The notes under the pieces are model-generated. The model ran no database searches, was not told the DNA's origin, and saw only the letters and a program-made list of their open reading frames with translations. This document shows, in pieces, positions 59,991-64,000 of a stretch of DNA of 64,000 nt. Position 1 is the first letter of the stretch. Every line of letters starts with the position of its first letter. The translations under genes were made by a program, and so were the position numbers. The stretch comes from Desulfovibrio mangrovi (GTDB lineage: Bacteria; Desulfobacterota; Desulfovibrionia; Desulfovibrionales; Desulfovibrionaceae), in the NCBI RefSeq assembly GCF_026230175.1, contig NZ_CP104208.1, forward strand, positions 1,674,001 through 1,738,000, in the 5' to 3' direction.

Positions 59991-60398
59991 ATGAACGACT
60001 ACCTCTCTGCGGTTCAGGAAGATAATCAAACGGTCAATCCCATTCTCAACCATTTGGGCATACGGGTTGAACATGCCGAAGAAGGGGCTGCCACGCTGCG
60101 CCTTGATGCCGCCCCCAGCACCGCACAGGGAGCAGGAGCCGTTTCCGGCGGCGTCATTTCCACCCTGCTGGACGAGGCCATGGCCCACGCTGCGCTTTCC
60201 GCCCAGAAGGAGCAACGCCCCATAGCTACCGTGGACCTGCACGTGCAGTTTCTTTCCGGCCTACGGCCAGAGGCAACGCTGATATGTCATGCTGAGGTCG
60301 TGAAAAACGGAGGACGCATCGCCTTTGTTCGGGCGGAAGCTGAAACCCCTGAAGGCAGGCTGATTGCCACGGCGAATGCCTCTTTCATCATAAAATGA
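59991..60398 (+). CDS. PaaI-type hot-dog thioesterase
   Basis: A 135-residue hot-dog fold protein of the PaaI/acyl-CoA thioesterase family. LRLDAAPSTAQGAGAVSGGVISTLLDEAMAHA carries the central helix and catalytic acid region, and IATVDLHVQFLSGLRPEATLICHAEVVKNGGRIAFVRAE the following strands. Such enzymes hydrolyse acyl- or aryl-CoA; the substrate is unknown. ATG 59991 follows slyX by 66 bases. Confidence 0.9.
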   Translation: MNDYLSAVQEDNQTVNPILNHLGIRVEHAEEGAATLRLDAAPSTAQGAGAVSGGVISTLLDEAMAHAALSAQKEQRPIATVDLHVQFLSGLRPEATLICHAEVVKNGGRIAFVRAEAETPEGRLIATANASFIIK

Positions 60399-60477
60399 GA
60401 GAAATGAGACAACGCATTGCGGCAAAGTGACCGATTGCGAGCCTCTCGTCGTAGCGAACTGGCAGCGGACTCAGTCT

Positions 60478-60915
60478 TTACAAATGATGCTCCGGCTCGC
60501 AGCAGGGGCCTGTCTCAAGGGCAAGCCCTCGGGATACCCAGTCCTCCAATCCGCCGGGGTAATTATACACATCCGGAAACCCGCTGATGACAGCCGCACG
60601 GGCGGCAGAATCGCTGCGCAAGCTGTTAACATCCTGACAATAGAAGACCACATTGGTGCAGCCCTCATTGCATAACAGCTTCTTGAGCCACCAACGCTTG
60701 AACAGCCTAGCCTGAATCGTCAGCGGCAAAGGGTAACAAATGGCCCCGGGAATATGCCCCGCCTCGTAGTCCGCCCGATCACGGACATCCACAAGGAAGA
60801 TGCTTCCCCGTTCCAGCTGCTCCTTGAGCGAAACCGCGTTAATGAGCCGATACCCCCCCTCCTGCGCCTGACGGAGCAACCGGGGAGAAAAGCTGTCTGC
60901 TGATGAGTCATTCAT
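60478..60915 (-). CDS. Rhodanese-like domain protein
   Basis: A 145-residue single rhodanese domain. FLVDVRDRADYEAGHIPGAICYP is the CH2A-type signature; the active-site Cys is in VVFYCQDVNSLRS, followed by the helix SDSAARAAVISGF. GGLEDWVSRGL is the usual closing motif. It likely carries sulfane sulfur or acts as a sulfurtransferase; the acceptor is unknown. ATG 60915 is chosen because the longer frame to 61026 does not resemble rhodanese; it is close to, and divergent from, the hemolysin III gene. Confidence 0.9.
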   Translation of the reverse strand: MNDSSADSFSPRLLRQAQEGGYRLINAVSLKEQLERGSIFLVDVRDRADYEAGHIPGAICYPLPLTIQARLFKRWWLKKLLCNEGCTNVVFYCQDVNSLRSDSAARAAVISGFPDVYNYPGGLEDWVSRGLALETGPCCEPEHHL

Positions 60916-61080
60916 GGTTCCAGAATACCAGAACACTCCCTGCAGGCAAGCCTTTACGCCCTCATTGCCCTCCGTCACACAACAAGGGGACAATCCACCA
61001 GATGCTGCTTGTCTCCGTCCTTTCAAGCCGTTATGTTCACCCTGAAGCGACCAATCACCCTCAAAACGTCCGGAGGGACC

Positions 61081-61755
61081 ATGCTAGCCGCCATGACCCG
61101 GCATCTCAGAGAACCCGTAAACGGCCTGACCCACTGCATAGGCGCCCTGCTTGCCGTGGTGGGGACCATATTGCTCATCGTGCGGGTCACGTCCCCCGCC
61201 CTGCCATGGCATATTGTCACCTTCGCGGTCTTCGGCACCGGCATGGTGCTGCTGTATACGGCCAGCACGCTCTATCACTGGCTGCCACTGTCCGAGAAGG
61301 GCATCCGCCTGCTGCGGCGAATCGATCACTCCATGATCTTCGTCTACATCGCGGCCACCTACACCCCCATATGCCTCATTCCCCTGCGGGGACCGTGGGG
61401 ATGGTCATTGTTCGGTTGCGCGTGGGGCGTCGCCACGCTCGGCATTCTGGTCAAAATATTCTGGATGGGAGCCCCTCGGTGGTTTTCCACCGGTCTGTAT
61501 CTGGGCATGGGCTGGATGGCCGTAGCAGGCATATATCCGTTAGTTCAGTCTCTGGAGACCGGAGCCCTGCTCTGGCTGGCGGGCGGCGGGGCGCTCTACA
61601 GCATAGGAGCCGTCATCTACGCCCGCAAGCGGCCCAACCCGCACCCCAGACACTTCGGCTTTCATGAACTGTTTCATGTTTTCGTCATGGGTGGCAGCTT
61701 CTGTCACTTCATGGTCATGTACAGCTACGTCAGCCGCTATGCCCCTGCAGCCTGA
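61081..61755 (+). CDS. Hemolysin III family membrane protein (PAQR-type)
   Basis: A 224-residue membrane protein with seven hydrophobic segments. REPVNGLTHCIGALLAVVG at the N terminus, STLYHWLP, RRIDHSMIFVYIAATYTP and FHELFHVFVMGGSFCHFMVMY carry the conserved Ser/His/Asp of the PAQR/hemolysin III family, which bind zinc. GGAGGGA lies upstream of ATG 61081. The family name is historical and does not imply a toxin. Ends 34 bases before the antiporter gene, probably one transcript. Confidence 0.94.
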   Translation: MLAAMTRHLREPVNGLTHCIGALLAVVGTILLIVRVTSPALPWHIVTFAVFGTGMVLLYTASTLYHWLPLSEKGIRLLRRIDHSMIFVYIAATYTPICLIPLRGPWGWSLFGCAWGVATLGILVKIFWMGAPRWFSTGLYLGMGWMAVAGIYPLVQSLETGALLWLAGGGALYSIGAVIYARKRPNPHPRHFGFHELFHVFVMGGSFCHFMVMYSYVSRYAPAA

Positions 61756-61789
61756 TTGCTGATACACTACCCCCTTTATCGGAGACCTC

Positions 61790-63763
61790 ATGGGAATTGC
61801 AGCTGATATCGTCATCATCGTCGTTGCCGGGTTTCTGGGCGGCCTTGTCGCCCAGTTCTTTCGACAACCCCTGATTCTCGGCTACATTCTCGCCGGCATA
61901 CTTGTGGGCCCCTATACGGGAGGCATCACCGTATCCGGCATCCATGAAATCGAACTGCTTGCAGAAATAGGCGTTGCGCTGCTGCTCTTTGCACTTGGGC
62001 TCGAATTCTCGCTCAAGGACCTCAAGCCGGTACGCATGATCGCCCTGATTGGCACCCCGATTCAGATCATCCTGTGCATACTCATAGGTTTTGCGGCAGG
62101 CCACCTTGCAGGATGGGATACCGTTCCCTCCCTGTGGTTCGGGACCTTCATTTCGCTTTCCAGCACCATGGTCATTCTGAAAACGCTGGAAGGGCAAGGC
62201 TGGCTCGGCACACTTTCAAGCCGCGTCATGATTGGCATGCTCATTGTGCAGGACCTTGCCGTAGTTCCCATGCTGATCATCATGCCCAAGCTGGGCATGC
62301 CCGACGCCGGATACACCGACCTTGCATGGGCTGCACTCAAGGCCGGCCTGTTCCTTGCGGGCATGATGGTGCTGGGCACCCGCATCATGCCGCGCATACT
62401 GCGACTTGTGGCCAGTTGGAATTCCCGGGAACTCTTCATGCTGGCCTGCAGCGGTATCGGTCTCGGCATCGGTTACGGCACATACCTGCTCGGCCTCTCC
62501 TTCGCTTTCGGGGCCTTCGTGGCTGGCATGGTGCTCAGCGAATCCGATTACGGCCACCAGGCGCTGAGCGACATCATTCCCCTGCGCGACCTGTTCGGCC
62601 TGCTGTTCTTCGCCTCCATGGGCATGCTGCTTGATCCCCGTTTCGTCTACGGCCACCTCGGCATCATTATCGCCCTTGCCGGAGGCGTCTTCCTGCTCAA
62701 GGGCCTGCTCTTTTCCCTGCTGGGCAAAGGCTTCGGTTACGGCAACGTTGTGCCGCTGGCGTTGGGATTGGGCATGTTTCAGGCTGGCGAACTCTCCTTC
62801 CTGCTGGCACGGGTAGGCGTGGACAGCGGCAGTCTGCCGCAGGAGCAGTACTCGCTGTTTCTTGCCGTCGGCATTCTAGGCATGATTGCCACCCCGCCGC
62901 TTTCGGCCATGACAGCCCCGCTCTATTCTCTGCGCAGAAAATACATGCCCGCGCCGGTTCTTCAGAGCGTAAACATCCCCAGCGAAGGTCTGGAAAATCA
63001 TGTTGTCATTATCGGCGGCGGCAAGGTGGGGCAGTATGTGGCCGACATTCTCTCGCGCCTCTCCTTCCCCATTGTCGTCATTGAGACCAACTCGCGACGC
63101 TTCGAAACATGCCGGGGAAAAGGAATTCCCACCATTTTCGGTGATGCCGCCCATGAAACTGTGCTGGAAGCCTCGCATCTGCACAAGGCATGCCTGCTGC
63201 TGATCACAATTCCTTCCATAACAGACGCCTCGCTCGTGGTACGCCTGGCCCATACCATCAAGCCGGAACTGGCTATTGCCGCCCGTGTTTCCGGCGAGGA
63301 GCAGATGGACGAACTGGCCGCCCTCGGTGTGCGCCAGACCATTCAGCCGGAGTTCGAGGCCGGGCTTGAGCTGACCCGTCAGGCACTCCTGCATCTGGGC
63401 CTTCCCGTGGGAGAGATCCAGCGTTTTTCCGACAACGTGCGCCACGAGCGCTATGCCGCCATCATCGAAGAGCATCCGGAATACCGGACCCTAAGCCAAC
63501 TCGGCAACGCCGCCTCAGGCATGGACCTTTCATGGATTGCCATAGGGAACGACTCATCCCTCAGGGACAAAACCCTCAAGGAACTCATGCTGCGGTCAAC
63601 CATGCACATCACGGTCGTCGGCGTACTGCGCCACGGACAGCTGCATGCCAACCCAGGTGCGGATTTCGTGCTGATGAAAGATGATATCGCCGGAGTGCTC
63701 GGCTGCATGCAGGATACGGAACGCTTTGCCCTGCTTGCCCAGCCCGTGACAGGCAGCGCCTGA
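61790..63763 (+). CDS. CPA2 family cation/proton antiporter with RCK domains (KefB-like)
   Basis: A 657-residue inner-membrane antiporter. Residues 1-380 form about 12-13 helices with the family motifs [30 protein letters not shown] and [14 protein letters not shown]...[10 protein letters not shown], where the Gln/Asp of the transport site is found. Residues 402-520 are an RCK_N/TrkA-N Rossmann domain ([17 protein letters not shown]), and about 570-650 a TrkA_C/RCK_C domain. The latter class binds c-di-AMP in some bacteria. GGAGA precedes ATG 61790. Substrate is K+ or Na+ with H+; not readable. Confidence 0.92.
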   Translation: MGIAADIVIIVVAGFLGGLVAQFFRQPLILGYILAGILVGPYTGGITVSGIHEIELLAEIGVALLLFALGLEFSLKDLKPVRMIALIGTPIQIILCILIGFAAGHLAGWDTVPSLWFGTFISLSSTMVILKTLEGQGWLGTLSSRVMIGMLIVQDLAVVPMLIIMPKLGMPDAGYTDLAWAALKAGLFLAGMMVLGTRIMPRILRLVASWNSRELFMLACSGIGLGIGYGTYLLGLSFAFGAFVAGMVLSESDYGHQALSDIIPLRDLFGLLFFASMGMLLDPRFVYGHLGIIIALAGGVFLLKGLLFSLLGKGFGYGNVVPLALGLGMFQAGELSFLLARVGVDSGSLPQEQYSLFLAVGILGMIATPPLSAMTAPLYSLRRKYMPAPVLQSVNIPSEGLENHVVIIGGGKVGQYVADILSRLSFPIVVIETNSRRFETCRGKGIPTIFGDAAHETVLEASHLHKACLLLITIPSITDASLVVRLAHTIKPELAIAARVSGEEQMDELAALGVRQTIQPEFEAGLELTRQALLHLGLPVGEIQRFSDNVRHERYAAIIEEHPEYRTLSQLGNAASGMDLSWIAIGNDSSLRDKTLKELMLRSTMHITVVGVLRHGQLHANPGADFVLMKDDIAGVLGCMQDTERFALLAQPVTGSA

Positions 63764-63809
63764 TCCGGCAAATGGAAACTCGGATAGAGGGTGATTCCCG
63801 TAAAAACAA

Positions 63810-63829
63810 AGCCCGGCTTCTGCCGGGCT
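63810..63829. terminator. Terminator between the antiporter and CheX-like genes
   Basis: An 8-bp stem (AGCCCGGC / GCCGGGCT) with a TTCT loop. On the minus strand it is followed by TTTGTTTTTA, a good tail; on the plus strand by ATTCTTC, weaker. It overlaps the stop codon of the minus-strand gene by two bases. Confidence 0.78.
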
Positions 63830-64000
63830 ATTCTTCTACCTTGTTCAGGGAAACCTCCACAACCAGATTGCCGTCCGGCGTGGTAAAGGGAATGGAAAGA
63901 ATGGGCTGTTTGTTGATGTGGCTCAACGTGTGGTTCTTGCCGATGATGACAGAAGGGGTTGAAGCCTGAAACTTCATACCTTCATTGGCAAGATGCGCAC
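63828..64000 (-). CDS. CheX-like chemotaxis phosphatase, C-terminal fragment (partial)
   Basis: The 3' end of a minus-strand gene running off the right edge; 57 codons are visible. The translated tail includes ASTPSVIIGKNHTLSHIN, then PILSIPFTTPDGNLVVEVSL and ends KVEE before TAG. This pattern (G-N-H, then IPF.T..G.LVVEV) resembles the last strands of CheX, a CheY-phosphate phosphatase of the CheC-FliM family. Only the last third of the protein is present, so the name is tentative. The stop is embedded in the terminator hairpin. Confidence 0.5.
   Translation of the reverse strand, partial: AHLANEGMKFQASTPSVIIGKNHTLSHINKQPILSIPFTTPDGNLVVEVSLNKVEE

Overview
The window reads as a chromosomal segment from a Gram-negative, GC-rich delta-type proteobacterium, most likely of the Desulfovibrionales. 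Supporting signs are the rRNA signature, the lysS-lolC-lolD-bamA-amidase-skp-lpxD-fabZ-lpxA-lpxI order, LpxI in place of LpxH, and many sigma-54 and HD/HDOD-type regulators. The assignment rests on gene content and recalled gene order, not on a database search. I see no insertion sequence, prophage, integrase or CRISPR array.

Layout. 1-5,080: the downstream part of an rRNA operon on the minus strand (partial 23S, a tRNA-free spacer, complete 16S, boxA sites, a 22-bp processing stem and tandem promoters). 5,081-11,508: a plus-strand run with a two-gene (split) RdgC, two orphan oligopeptide-type ABC permeases, recN and a large unrecognised protein. 11,604-15,822 (minus): BI-1 membrane protein, lpxK and RNase R. 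16,075-26,543: regulators and housekeeping genes, including a receiver protein with a dead HD-GYP-like domain, a radical SAM protein, a ribbon-helix-helix protein, a DJ-1/PfpI protein, a membrane-anchored Schlafen/AlbA_2 protein, ppiD, aconitase and a FlrC-like sigma-54 activator with a degenerate receiver. 26,708-30,781 (plus): larB, two glycosyltransferases and a CobD/HisC-like aminotransferase. 30,778-34,749: an HDOD protein, then a sigma-54 activator preceded by three operator-like palindromes and followed by a flavin reductase-like gene. 34,835-37,652 (minus): thiE, thiM and an aminotransferase. 37,744-49,752 (minus): the outer-membrane biogenesis block (lysS, lolC, lolD, bamA, amidase, skp, lpxD, fabZ, lpxA, lpxI). 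49,965-50,295: two identical tRNA-Asn genes. 50,466-64,000: an EF-hand protein, a FapA-type DUF342 protein, YgiQ, a hybrid FliM/FliG-like protein, a diadenylate-cyclase-like protein, EVE, SlyX, thioesterase, rhodanese, hemolysin III, a CPA2 cation/proton antiporter and the 3' end of a CheX-like gene.

How the parts fit. The 37.7-49.8 kb block supplies lipid A precursors (LpxD, FabZ, LpxA, LpxI), lipoprotein export (LolC/D), outer-membrane protein assembly (BamA, Skp) and wall hydrolysis; LpxK lies apart with rnr. The most unusual items are a single polypeptide combining FliM-like and FliG-like switch modules outside any flagellar operon (55.3-57.5 kb), with a diadenylate-cyclase-like gene divergently beside it and an RCK-bearing K+/H+-type antiporter 4 kb away. 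Family assignments are from motif reading by eye; none was checked by search.
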